The notes beneath the pieces are model-generated. The model was not told the origin of the DNA. It made no database searches and was given only the letters and a program-made list of their open reading frames with translations. A stretch of DNA of 64,000 bases from JALORV01 sp963754065 (GTDB lineage: Bacteria > Pseudomonadota > Gammaproteobacteria > Burkholderiales > Burkholderiaceae_F): NCBI GenBank assembly GCA_963754065.1, contig CAVWFH010000028.1, positions 62,001 to 126,000 of the forward strand, given 5' to 3'. Below are positions 53,553 to 62,786 of the stretch, in pieces; positions within the stretch are counted from its first letter, which is position 1, and each line of letters starts with the position of its first letter. Both the position numbers and the translations under genes were made by a program.

Positions 53553-54085
53553 CACTGAACCACCGTGGCCCGGCCGGATTCGTCGAAATCGAGTCGGACC
53601 GTCGAGTCTTCATTGGATAGTTCGAGTCGCCAGCGCGGTTGCACCCACTCGCGCGCAATCGCCATGCGCACGGGCGGCGCGCCGGGACCCAGCAACGTTT
53701 GGGCCGGTTGCGGCCCAGCGCCGTCCTGGACCGAGAGTCGTGTCAACGGCGTTTCCCAGGTGCGTTCGCGCAGCAGGTCGTCGCCGGTCAGCAATTGCCG
53801 CTCCCCTCCCACCTCGGCAATGAAACGATAGCCGCGCAGGTCGGCCTCCCAGACGATCGGCAACTGCCGGATACGGGCCTCATCGGCTGCCAGTGTCATC
53901 AACTGCCCGATGCGCTGCGCTTCGCGCATGAGCTTCTGCCTCGGGTCCGGCGTCACGCTGATCGAAACGACGGAGATCAGGATGCCGGCCAGCACGATGA
54001 CGACCAGCATCTCGATCAGGGTGAAGCCCCCGCATGACGGGCGCCCTCCCGGAAGTGCGGCGCGGCGCGCCGGCAGAGCCATCAT
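53552..54085 (-). CDS. gspH: type II secretion system minor pseudopilin GspH
   Basis: A 177-residue minor pseudopilin with the processing motif CGGFTLIEMLVVIVLAGILI at about residues 18-37. The frame is open further upstream, but ATG 54083-54085 gives the expected short leader. The C-terminus shows the family pattern LELSNEDSTVRLDFDESGR. Its stop overlaps gspI. Confidence 0.89.
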   Translation of the reverse strand: MMALPARRAALPGGRPSCGGFTLIEMLVVIVLAGILISVVSISVTPDPRQKLMREAQRIGQLMTLAADEARIRQLPIVWEADLRGYRFIAEVGGERQLLTGDDLLRERTWETPLTRLSVQDGAGPQPAQTLLGPGAPPVRMAIAREWVQPRWRLELSNEDSTVRLDFDESGRATVVQ

Positions 54086-54145
54086 GGGGTCTTGGTTTCC
54101 AATTGTCCGGCAAGGCGAGATGGCGGCGCGGCGACCGCGGCGCAC

Positions 54146-54598
54146 TTACAGCGACCAGGACCCGATGTCCGCGTCGGTATTCTGGCCGCCCGACTGGCCG
54201 TCGGCGCCAAAGCTGAAGACATCGATTTCACCGCGCAGGCCCGGGTTCAGGTACTGGTAGTTCTGGCCCCAGGGGTCACGCGGCACCGAACTGCGCTCGA
54301 GGTAACCGCCTTGCTTCCAGTTGTTGGGGATCGGTTCGGTGCTCGGCTTGGTGATCAGCGCCTGCAGACCTTGTTCGGTGGTCGGGTAGCGACCGTTGTC
54401 GAGGCGGTAGAGCTTGAGTGCCTGCATCACCGAGGCGATGTCCTGGCGTGCGGCGGCGATGCGGGCATCGTCGGTTCGTCCCACGACGCGAGGGACGATG
54501 AGCGCGGCCAGTATTCCGAGGATCGTGATCACGACCATGATCTCGATCAGCGTGAAACCGCTGGCGCGCGGGGAACGGAGGACCTTCATCGTACTCAT
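54146..54598 (-). CDS. gspG: type II secretion system major pseudopilin GspG
   Basis: A 150-residue major pseudopilin, the main subunit of the secretion pseudopilus. The leader ends at SGFTLIEIMVVITILGILAALIVP. The conserved stretches DNGRYPTTEQGLQALI and DPWGQNYQYLNPG, and a calcium-site-like C-terminus (FGADGQSGGQNTDADIGSW), are all present. The start is taken as ATG 54596-54598, with a second ATG three codons in. It is the first gene of the minus-strand T2SS operon, 60 bases before gspH. Confidence 0.95.
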   Translation of the reverse strand: MSTMKVLRSPRASGFTLIEIMVVITILGILAALIVPRVVGRTDDARIAAARQDIASVMQALKLYRLDNGRYPTTEQGLQALITKPSTEPIPNNWKQGGYLERSSVPRDPWGQNYQYLNPGLRGEIDVFSFGADGQSGGQNTDADIGSWSL

Positions 54599-54818
54599 AT
54601 GATCACTGCCCAAAGCGAAAGAAAGCTTGAAGTTACGCGCCGAAGGCATTGAACTTCTTGTGTTTTGGGCGCGGACAACGGGTACTGCGACGGATATTAT
54701 CAACGCAAGTGCGTGACCTGACCCCTCTTAGACGGGATTCGTCGCGGCCGCTAATGCAAGAGGATGAGCGGAATCCGCGCGGCCTGAGCGATCATCGGCG
54801 CCCCTGCTTGGACTTGCG

Positions 54819-55400
54819 ATGCTGAAAAAGTTTGCTGCAGCCATGGTCCACCTGCTCTTTTTTGCAGGTGTGGTGGCCATCGGCGCGTACTGGTCGGTGC
54901 GCATCTTCACCCCGGCGCCGACCTCGGCCCCGCCACCTTTGCCGCCCCCGCCCTTGCGCGATCCGGATGCGACCGCCGCCGCTCGCATGTTCGGCAAGGT
55001 TGAAGTGGCGCAGGTCGCGGTGGCGGCCAACATCCAGTCGCTGGGGGCTTTCGCCGCCGGCAAGGATTCCAGCGCGATCCTCGTCGTTGATGGCAAGCCG
55101 GCGCGGGTATTCCTCGTTGGCCAGGAGGTCGTTCCAGGGACTCGGCTGGTGTCGATCGAGTCCGAGGTGATCGTGCTCGACAGCCCGAGCGGGCGGCAGG
55201 AGGTCCGGCTTCCCCCTCGGCCGGCCGTGGCGATGAGCGGCGGCGCGCCGACGCAGAACTTCTCACGTGACGGCAATACGTTGACCGCCCCTACCGCGAG
55301 CGGCGCACCGGCCATCGCGCCGCGTCCCACCGTCGCACCGCCGCAGCCCCCACCGGCCGTCCCGCAGAATCCTCAGGGATCACCTCCGCAGTCGCAGTAG
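54819..55400 (+). CDS. gspC: type II secretion system protein GspC-like
   Basis: A 193-residue bitopic protein divergent from gspG. One membrane anchor (LLFFAGVVAIGAYWSV) is followed by a Pro-rich linker and an HR-type domain (IQSLGAFAAGKDSSAILVVDGKPARVFLVGQEVVPGTRLVSI) that contacts the secretin in other systems. The C-terminal part is Pro/Gln-rich with no PDZ domain. The shape matches short GspC proteins. It lies across a 220-base divergent promoter region. Confidence 0.85.
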   Translation: MLKKFAAAMVHLLFFAGVVAIGAYWSVRIFTPAPTSAPPPLPPPPLRDPDATAAARMFGKVEVAQVAVAANIQSLGAFAAGKDSSAILVVDGKPARVFLVGQEVVPGTRLVSIESEVIVLDSPSGRQEVRLPPRPAVAMSGGAPTQNFSRDGNTLTAPTASGAPAIAPRPTVAPPQPPPAVPQNPQGSPPQSQ

Positions 55401-55515
55401 GTTTCGCTGCGTGTTGCAGCCGCCGCGCGCGCGTTTCAGTCGTAACTAATGGTAATTCGCGTCGACCGGCGCGTGTGCGCACCGTTAAATGAGCACACCC
55501 TCAAAGGAGATGCTC

Positions 55516-55959
55516 ATGAACGTTCGGATTCTCATCGCTGCTGTACTGGCCACCTCGTGCGCCGTCGCCCTGGCGGCGCCCAATGACGCGCAGGGTCCGG
55601 CGCGCACCGGCGTCAGCTCCCTCGACAAGAACGGCGATGGCTCGATATCGCGCGATGAAGCCGCAGCCCATCCGCGCCTGGGCGAGTCCTTCGATCGCCT
55701 CGACACCAACAAGGATGGAGCGTTATCACCCGAAGAACTGCGCGCCGCACGCCGCGCCGGCCATCATGGCCGCCACGCGCACGTCGATGCGAACAGTGAC
55801 GGGACGATCACGCGCGACGAGGCGAAGTCGGCTCCGCGCCTGGCCGAGAACTTCGACGCGATCGACACCAACAAGGACGGCACGCTGACGCGCGACGAGA
55901 TGACGGCGTGGCGCCAGGCTCATCCGCGGCGCGAGCAGCCGGCACCCGTCAAGCCCTGA
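55516..55959 (+). CDS. exported EF-hand calcium-binding protein
   Basis: A 147-residue secreted or periplasmic protein with a signal peptide (to about residue 21) and four EF-hand-type loops, DKNGDGSISRDE, DTNKDGALSPEE, DANSDGTITRDE and DTNKDGTLTRDE, arranged in two pairs. It should bind calcium. The ATG at 55516 is chosen because AAAGGAG lies 6 bases upstream; two earlier in-frame starts are less well placed. Whether it is linked to type II secretion (some substrates are calcium-dependent) is only a guess. Confidence 0.87.
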   Translation: MNVRILIAAVLATSCAVALAAPNDAQGPARTGVSSLDKNGDGSISRDEAAAHPRLGESFDRLDTNKDGALSPEELRAARRAGHHGRHAHVDANSDGTITRDEAKSAPRLAENFDAIDTNKDGTLTRDEMTAWRQAHPRREQPAPVKP

Positions 55960-55973
55960 GAAGCGGTGGATTC

Positions 55974-55992
55974 CGGGGGTCGCGAACCCCCG
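55974..55992 (+). terminator. 7-bp GC hairpin after the EF-hand gene
   Basis: CGGGGGT pairs with ACCCCCG around a 5-base loop, 14 bases after the stop. It is followed by only a weak T-content stretch, so termination is likely but not certain. Confidence 0.5.
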
Positions 55993-56295
55993 TGTTCGCT
56001 TCACGCGCTCGGTTGGGTACTTGGGTGAGCGTGCACGCGTGCGCGCGTGGCCGCCGCCGTCAACTGCGGGAACGTTGTGTCACGTGACAGATCGGTGATT
56101 CGAAGCGCCGAGTTCCATATTGTTGGTCTACGTCACTGTGAAGCTTGAGAAACGCTGGAAGATGCCGAAGCTTGGGCAGAGGCTCGCGCCGAGGGCGGGG
56201 CGTTCGTACGCAAACGAACCGTCCCCGACGTCCATGACATCGTCGCGGGTACACATGGCTTGAACCCAGGGAACTTGTAGCCATCTAACGTCTGT
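55993..56295. other. 303-bp stretch without a convincing gene
   Basis: Apart from short GC-rich dyads (for example TCACGTGA near 56079) I see no gene here. Minus-strand open frames in this part have no family-like translation. It probably carries the promoter of the following membrane-protein gene. Confidence 0.4.
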
Positions 56296-56688
56296 ATGAA
56301 TCCAAGGATTAAGTCACCGGCACCTGCCGCGGCCGAGCCCACACAGGGCGAGCGCGTCTGGCGCAACACGTTCTTCGTGCTCAGTTCGGCCTTGGCCGGG
56401 CTGGCCTTGGTCCAGTTCGATGCGGGCCGGTTTGCCAATGGTCTGGGCGATCTCGGCGCGTCGGTGCTGATGCTGTCCCTGATTACGCAATTTCCCTTCA
56501 TTCGCGCGGTCGTTCGAGCCAGTGCCGACGGCCAAGGCTCACCGGAGCAGTCCAAGCGGCGGCAGGAAGAACTGATGCAGCAGGCCGCACAGTTGAAGGC
56601 TGCGCATCCCTGGTCGGACATGGCCGGTCGTGCGGGCTGGGTGTTGCTCGGCGTGTCGCTGGTGCTGCGCTTTGCCGGCGGTTCCTGA
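56296..56688 (+). CDS. small predicted membrane protein of unknown function
   Basis: A 130-residue protein with three hydrophobic segments, near residues 24-43 (NTFFVLSSALAGLALVQF), 48-70 and 112-128. A charged, Gln-rich helix (QSKRRQEELMQQAAQLKAAH) lies between the second and third. I do not recognise a family. The coding pattern is convincing compared with the opposite-strand frame over the same region. It stands alone, with no obvious partner. Confidence 0.62.
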   Translation: MNPRIKSPAPAAAEPTQGERVWRNTFFVLSSALAGLALVQFDAGRFANGLGDLGASVLMLSLITQFPFIRAVVRASADGQGSPEQSKRRQEELMQQAAQLKAAHPWSDMAGRAGWVLLGVSLVLRFAGGS

Positions 56689-56857
56689 GTCGACAGCACA
56701 CGCCATATTGGGCAGCTCGCCGACCCGCGCGGGCGATTCGTCGCGTTGAGACGCAGTTCGCGCGGCCCTGACACTTTTCGTGCCCTTTGTTCCCGCCGTT
56801 GTTCGATTCATCGCAACCGCGTCGCGTTGCAGGGCGTGGATGCATAAAGTTCAATGC

Positions 56858-57033
56858 AGTGTGGCGGTGAGGCCCTGAGACGAGGCGGTGCTTCGATCCC
56901 CTGGGACACTCGGCCCGACGAGACAACCGTCGCCGCCACTGGCGTTCCAACTGCGCCCCGACACGACTTGCTTCCTCCAGCCCCGGCCCCCCGGGGATTG
57001 TTCCGGCCCGGCGATCACCGGGCCATTTTTTTT
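56858..57033 (+). ncRNA. candidate small RNA ending at an intrinsic terminator
   Basis: A 176-base gene-free stretch. Its first 83 bases (56858-56940) can be closed by an imperfect long stem (AGTGTGGCGGTGAGG with CCGTCGCCGCCACT). It ends in the strong terminator at 57005-57033. It does not match 6S, SRP, tmRNA or RNase P RNA as I know them. No clear promoter was found, and it could simply be a long 3' end of the upstream gene. Confidence 0.25.
57005..57033 (+). terminator. strong intrinsic terminator
   Basis: GGCCCGG pairs perfectly with CCGGGCC around a 6-base loop, followed by A and eight T. It points along the plus strand, yet the nearest upstream plus-strand gene ends more than 300 bases earlier, at 56688. 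Confidence 0.8.
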
Positions 57034-57245
57034 GGCGTCCGCCAGGGCCGCTCTCCGTGCGGGAGTGGTTTGAATGGCCATCCCGTGCGCTGCTTCTGCA
57101 GTCTGGCCCTCGCTTCGTGCAGCCTGTCGCACCAATATGGTGAGAATAGGTTGCCGACCCTACTGTGCGTTCATGGCAAACCGCATGCACACAGGATGTT
57201 GAGATGAAACCCAACAAGTCAGCACGTTTCAGCCCCGGCGGCTCG

Positions 57246-57280
57246 TCCCTCTCCTACGGAGAAGGGGTCGGGGCAAGGGT
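57246..57280 (+). repeat. possible intergenic repeat of the CCCTCTCC...GGAGAGGGG type
   Basis: CCCTCTCCTACGGAGAAGGG followed by TCGGGGCAAGGG resembles the dispersed GC-rich repeats common between genes of some Gamma- and Betaproteobacteria. It is imperfect and only one copy is in the window, so the call is tentative. Confidence 0.3.
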
Positions 57281-57327
57281 AACGCCCGATCCGGCCCAAG
57301 CTCTCCGGCTGCCGCGATAATCCCGCC

Positions 57328-58900
57328 ATGGTCGACAACCAAGCCACTCCGAACGAGGGCGAATCAAGCGGCGAAGCCGCAGGACCCTTGCGCCGCGCCA
57401 GTGCCGCAACGGCGGCGGGCGCTCGCACGGCCGCGCCGGATGTGGCCAGTGGAGCCGCAAGCAGCTGGTCGTTCTTCCAATCCCGGGTCATGCCGCCGGC
57501 TCGGAATCTCGTCGGGCGCCTTGGCGACTGGCTTGCCGTCGTCGGATGGGGAAAGTTTGCCCTGGTGGCCATTCTGCTGATGGCCTTCGCCGGCATCGCA
57601 TCGAACGTGATCTACAGCGACGGTCCCGTGGTCATTGTTGATCGCAACGGACCTGCCGATAACATCAAGGTCGACATCAAGGTCGATACCGACGGTATCC
57701 GCATCGAACGACCCAACGCTCCCCATCCGCCCAAGCCTCCCAAGCCGCCGCGCGCGCCGCAGGCGCCCGACGCGCCCACGGCCTCCGCCGTGCCCGAGGC
57801 TGCAACGACGGAAGGAGCGAGCTCGGTCAACATCGACGAATCGGGCGTGCGCATACTTTCCCAGCGCAACGGCAAGCCGGTGCAGTTGGTGATCGATGGC
57901 GCTGGAATTCGCGTCGAGGACGTGGACAAGTCGCCGCCGTTGAACAAGAACGATCCGGCTGCCGTGGTCATTGATCGCAACGGCGCCGTGGTCATCCCAC
58001 GCGGATGTCGCGGCCGACCCCGCCAAGATCGAACAGGCACTGGAAAGTGCACGCCGAGAAATCGAGACCATCGTTTCGGACCAGGTCGATCGCAAGATCG
58101 CCCGCGAGGTCCACAGCTACCGGGAACGCAGCGGCGACTGGCTGATGAGCTTTGCCGTATTGCTGGTACTCACCGGGATCATTGTGAAGATCGTGCTGGG
58201 CGGCAAGAAACGGGCGGAGCGGCGTGCGCAGGTGGCCACGGCGACCGCCGCGGAGGAAGGGCTAAAGCGCCAACTCGTCGAGGCACAGCTCAAGATGATG
58301 CAGGCTCAGGTCGAGCCGCACTTTCTCTTCAATACGCTGGCGTCGGTCGACTATCTGATCGAAACCGATCCGCCGACAGCATCCAAGATGCAGAAGAACC
58401 TGATCCAGTACCTGCGCGCGGCGCTGCCGCAGATGCGGGAGGGCTCGACCACGCTGGGCAAGGAAGTGCAGCTGTGCCGCTCGTACCTGGAAATCCTGAA
58501 GTTCCGCATGGAAGATCGACTGCAGTACACGGTCACCGTGCCGCAGGGCCTGTCCTCGGCCCAGTTTCCGCCGATGATGTTGCAGTCGTTGATCGAGAAC
58601 TCGATCAAGCACGGCCTCGAACCGAAGCCTGAAGGCGGCTCGATCACGATTTCGGCGGATATCGTTGACGGCCGGTTGCGCGTGACCGTTGCCGACACGG
58701 GCCTCGGGTTCGCCGCCGCCTCGCGACCGGGAACTGGCGTGGGTCTGGCCAATGTGCGTGAGCGGCTGTCAGCGCTCTATGGCGGGCGTGCCCGCCTGTC
58801 GATCGATGCGAACGATCCGTCGGGGACTATCGTCACCATCGACGTGCCCTACACCTACGAAGCCGACATGCCGGTGCAGCCCGCGGCTCAGCCCGCCTGA
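57328..58900 (+). pseudogene. LytS-type sensor histidine kinase gene interrupted by a frameshift
   Basis: Two frames together make one sensor kinase. The first (from ATG 57328) gives a cytoplasmic N-terminus, a transmembrane helix near residues 77-96, and a periplasmic region rich in short beta-like motifs (DNIKVDIKVDTDGIRIE, VRILSQRNGK, GIRVEDV) with a Pro-rich stretch. Near 57997 it stops resembling protein. The kinase continues one frame away. Restoring one C in the run CCC at 57997-57999 would join ...AVVI to PHADVAADPAK. This could be a real mutation, phase variation in a short C-run, or an assembly error. Confidence 0.72.
57971..58900 (+). CDS. histidine kinase core of the LytS-type sensor (3' part of the broken gene)
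   Basis: In this frame the residues encoded from about 58000 onward form the second transmembrane helix (WLMSFAVLLVLTGIIVKIVL), the His-kinase domain with the phospho-accepting His in QVEPHFLFNTLASVDYLI, and the ATP-binding region (ENSIKHGLEP, VADTGLGFA, GVGLANVRERL). The TTG at 57971 is only a formal start; there is no ribosome binding site. It is followed after 14 bases by the LytTR response regulator, its evident partner. Confidence 0.75.
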   Translation: MIATAPWSSHADVAADPAKIEQALESARREIETIVSDQVDRKIAREVHSYRERSGDWLMSFAVLLVLTGIIVKIVLGGKKRAERRAQVATATAAEEGLKRQLVEAQLKMMQAQVEPHFLFNTLASVDYLIETDPPTASKMQKNLIQYLRAALPQMREGSTTLGKEVQLCRSYLEILKFRMEDRLQYTVTVPQGLSSAQFPPMMLQSLIENSIKHGLEPKPEGGSITISADIVDGRLRVTVADTGLGFAAASRPGTGVGLANVRERLSALYGGRARLSIDANDPSGTIVTIDVPYTYEADMPVQPAAQPA

Positions 58901-58914
58901 CGCATAATCGCTGC

Positions 58915-59688
58915 ATGCCACGGGCGATCATTGCGGATGACGAAAGGCTGATGCGCGAGCAGTTGCGTGCCCGCCTGGTCGAGGTCTGGCCCGAGCTCGA
59001 GATTGTGGCCGAGGCCAAGAATGGCGAAGAAGCGGTCATGGCCGTCAGTCAGTACGCGCCCGACCTGGCATTCCTCGACATTCGCATGCCGGGCATGACG
59101 GGGATCGAGGCGGCTCGTGCTATCGGCGAAGCCTGCCACGTCGTCTTCATCACTGCCTACAACGAGTACGCTGTCGATGCATTCGAGCACGGCGCCGTCG
59201 ACTACGTCCTGAAGCCGGCGGAACGCGAGCGTCTCGAACTCACGGTGGTGCGGCTCAAGAAGCGTCTCGGCCAGCGACCCAACGATCTGGGCGAACTGCT
59301 GACCAAGCTGGCAGCGCGTCTGGATGCCGACGGCGGGGCAATGCCGTCAAAGTCGGGCGGCGGCAAGCTGCAGTGGATCCAGGCCAGCGTGGGCCAGCAG
59401 ATCAAGCTGATTCCGGTTGCGGACGTGCTTTTCTTCACATCGGACGAGAAGTACACGCGCGTTCAGACCGAGACGTTCGAAGCGCTCATCCGCAAGCCGA
59501 TCAAGGAACTGGTCGATGAACTCGACCCGGAAAAATTCTGGCAGATCCACCGCTCCACCATCGTGAATGCGGATGCCATATCGGGCGTGGTGCGCGACTT
59601 TCGTGGACGGCAGCTGGTTCAGGTCAAAGGCCGGCCCGACAAGCTCGAGGTCAGCCGCAACTACACGCACCTGTTCAAGCAGATGTAG
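58915..59688 (+). CDS. LytTR family response regulator
   Basis: A 257-residue two-component regulator. The receiver domain has acidic ADDE at 7-10, phospho-acceptor D55 in LAFLDIRMPG, conserved Thr in FITAYNE, and Lys in LKPAERE. The C-terminal LytTR DNA-binding domain is intact (WIQASVGQQIKLIPVADVLFF, then FWQIHRSTIVNADAI). It forms an operon with the preceding kinase. Its targets are unknown. The last 14 bases overlap the end of the convergent GNAT gene. Confidence 0.93.
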   Translation: MPRAIIADDERLMREQLRARLVEVWPELEIVAEAKNGEEAVMAVSQYAPDLAFLDIRMPGMTGIEAARAIGEACHVVFITAYNEYAVDAFEHGAVDYVLKPAERERLELTVVRLKKRLGQRPNDLGELLTKLAARLDADGGAMPSKSGGGKLQWIQASVGQQIKLIPVADVLFFTSDEKYTRVQTETFEALIRKPIKELVDELDPEKFWQIHRSTIVNADAISGVVRDFRGRQLVQVKGRPDKLEVSRNYTHLFKQM

Positions 59689-60322
59689 TTCGCGCCGGAT
59701 CGACGTTGAGGCGAAAGCCCAGGTCGAGCGCGGCAATGGCCTCGCCGAACGCCTCATGCAGCATCGAGGCCGGAGAGGCCGGTTCCAGTGACAGATAGGC
59801 GCGCGGCTCGACCGGGTCGAACACGATCTGCATGCCGGCGCGCCGGGCCAACGAAGCGAGGGCCGTGTTCTCGGGCAAGTAGGCCATGACGAGCCGGGTG
59901 TGGCCGCGGTTGCGCGCATGCGCTGCCGCTCGTTCCAGTAGCGCAAGGCCGACGCCCTGCTTCCGCGCCGCCGGGTCCACTGAAATTCCGAGTTCGGCCG
60001 CTTCGCCATCGGCTTCGAATGCCAAGTGACCGAACGCCCGAATGACCCCGCTGTCGTCGAAAGCACCAAAAGCCGCATCGCGGTGGAATCGGATGCGGCG
60101 AACATAGGCGCCAAGGACGGCATCGCTGATCGTGTGGCCAAAGCGCAGCCGACGGTCCTCGATCGCAAGCGAGCGCAGGTGGAACTCGATGTGCTTGCGG
60201 TGGCCCGGCCCCAGCTGCGCGATCAGGTTGACGCTAGGCGAATCGCCGAATGGCCTGGAATGGGAAAGGGCAGGGGCGGCGGGGCGCTCGCGACGGGGAA
60301 CATTAGCCTTCGTTTTGTGCAT
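59675..60322 (-). CDS. GNAT family N-acetyltransferase
   Basis: A 215-residue protein whose central part carries the acetyl-CoA binding motif AELGISVDPAARKQGVGLALLERAAAHA (about residues 108-135). The first 30 residues are basic and Pro-rich. An acyl acceptor cannot be predicted. It converges on the response regulator gene with a 14-base overlap and runs away from the tRNA cluster. Confidence 0.8.
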   Translation of the reverse strand: MHKTKANVPRRERPAAPALSHSRPFGDSPSVNLIAQLGPGHRKHIEFHLRSLAIEDRRLRFGHTISDAVLGAYVRRIRFHRDAAFGAFDDSGVIRAFGHLAFEADGEAAELGISVDPAARKQGVGLALLERAAAHARNRGHTRLVMAYLPENTALASLARRAGMQIVFDPVEPRAYLSLEPASPASMLHEAFGEAIAALDLGFRLNVDPARTTSA

Positions 60323-60516
60323 TGCACAAGTATCGGGGCTGGATGTCGCATGTCAACCTTTGATGTCCACGGTGATTGGGCAAGTTGCTCAAAAGTGTGC
60401 GCTAACTATTAGCAACAATCGAGCTCACTTGCGGACCGCTGTCAATCGTCGTTCGCTTCGTGCTTGGCAGAAGGGACCCGTGGCAGGCTGGTGCAGTGCA
60501 CCCAAGGCGAGTCGGT

Positions 60517-60545
60517 TTGACAAGCCTTTGTTGCACAACCATAAT
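60517..60545 (+). promoter_or_regulatory. strong sigma-70 promoter of the tRNA-tuf cluster
   Basis: A consensus -35 TTGACA (60517-60522), a 17-base spacer, and the -10 CATAAT (60540-60545). The region between the -10 box and the expected start near 60552 is GC-rich, as in stringently controlled promoters. The first tRNA begins at 60560. Confidence 0.75.
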
Positions 60546-60559
60546 TTGCGGTTCGCCGC

Positions 60560-60645
60560 GGAGGGGTGCCCGAGTGGTTAAAGGGGGCAGACTGTAAATC
60601 TGTTGGCTTACGCCTACGTTGGTTCGAATCCAACCTCCTCCACCA
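60560..60645 (+). tRNA. tRNA-Tyr (GTA)
   Basis: An 86-base tRNA with a GGAGGGG/CTCCTCC acceptor stem, anticodon GTA in CTGTAAATC, a long variable arm as expected for tRNA-Tyr, the T-arm loop GGTTCGAATCC, and an encoded CCA. It is the first tRNA after the strong promoter. Confidence 0.97.
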
Positions 60646-60728
60646 GCATTTCCCGGGCGGTTCCGGCGTGCAGGAAGGGAAGCACCCGCAGCAAGCAAGT
60701 GCGGCTTTTGAGATCAGGAGTTCGTTGA

Positions 60729-60802
60729 GCGGGTGTAGCTCAATGGTAGAGCAGAAGCCTTCCAAGCTTACGACGAGGGTTCGATTCCCTTCACCCGCTC
60801 CA
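60729..60802 (+). tRNA. tRNA-Gly (TCC)
   Basis: A 74-base tRNA with a GCGGGTG/CACCCGC acceptor stem, anticodon TCC in CTTCCAAG, T-loop GGTTCGATTCC and an encoded CCA. It lies 83 bases after tRNA-Tyr in the same transcript. Confidence 0.97.
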
Positions 60803-60876
60803 GAAGACTTCCAGGGAGAAGACGCAAGGTCAAGAGCAAGTACCGCGGCGTTAAGCGCATGCGCGAACGACGCGAG

Positions 60877-60951
<75 letters not shown>

Positions 60952-61036
60952 GATCGAAGGCAATGTAGTCGGCCGCGGTCGGAAGCGATCGGGTGAATTA
61001 GAGAAAGTACGAAGAACGGGCAGTCAGGAGTCTGCG

Positions 61037-62227
<1,191 letters not shown>

Positions 62228-62276
62228 GAAAACGAGATCGCGGCGCGGCCCCGCGGCCGTGCCGGCCAGTTCAGGT

Positions 62277-62352
62277 AGGGGTATAGCTCAACTGGCAGAG
62301 CGTCGGTCTCCAAAACCGAAGGTTGGGGGTTCGATTCCCTCTGCCCCTGCCA
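62277..62352 (+). tRNA. tRNA-Trp (CCA)
   Basis: A 76-base tRNA with an AGGGGTA/TGCCCCT acceptor stem, anticodon CCA in TCTCCAAAA, T-loop GGTTCGATTCC, and an encoded CCA 3' end. It lies between tuf and secE as in many Proteobacteria. Confidence 0.97.
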
Positions 62353-62398
62353 AATCGAGTGACCCCGCCGTGGGCGGGTGCTGAAGAGATCACCGCAG

Positions 62399-62779
62399 AT
62401 GACGACGCAAAACGTCGAGACCGTAGCCAGCAAGACCGACTTCGCCATCGTGGCGGTGGCGGTGCTCGCGGCCGCCGCTGGCGTCCTCGGGTTCACGTTC
62501 CTGACGGAGCAGCCCACGCTCGTACGCGTCGGTGCCCTGATCGGCGGACTCGCGGCCGGAATCGCGATCGCCTGGTTTTCGGAGCCTGGCAAGCGCTTTC
62601 TTGCCTATGCCCGCGAGTCGTATCAGGAAACGAAGCGCGTGGTCTGGCCGACGCGCAAGGAAACGATCAGCACGACCGGCATCGTTTTCGGCTTCGTCGT
62701 CCTGATGGCGCTCTTTCTGTTCGTCGTCGACAAGAGCCTGGAGTGGTTCCTGTACGACCTGCTGTTGAGCTGGCGCTGA
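62399..62779 (+). CDS. secE: preprotein translocase subunit SecE
   Basis: A 126-residue, three-helix SecE. The conserved cytoplasmic motif SYQETKRVVWPTRKET precedes the final membrane helix. The ATG at 62399 gives the normal N-terminus; the frame is open to 62378. It stabilises SecY in the protein-export channel. nusG follows 7 bases downstream. Confidence 0.95.
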   Translation: MTTQNVETVASKTDFAIVAVAVLAAAAGVLGFTFLTEQPTLVRVGALIGGLAAGIAIAWFSEPGKRFLAYARESYQETKRVVWPTRKETISTTGIVFGFVVLMALFLFVVDKSLEWFLYDLLLSWR

Positions 62780-62786
62780 GGAAAAC

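Noticed and set aside
56133..56774. 213-codon minus-strand frame
   Set aside because: The plus-strand frame at 56296-56688 has a clean membrane-protein pattern; the minus-strand one does not.
56858..57033. Identification as 6S, SRP, tmRNA or RNase P RNA
   Set aside because: None of the sequence signatures I know for these RNAs is present, so only an unnamed candidate is reported.
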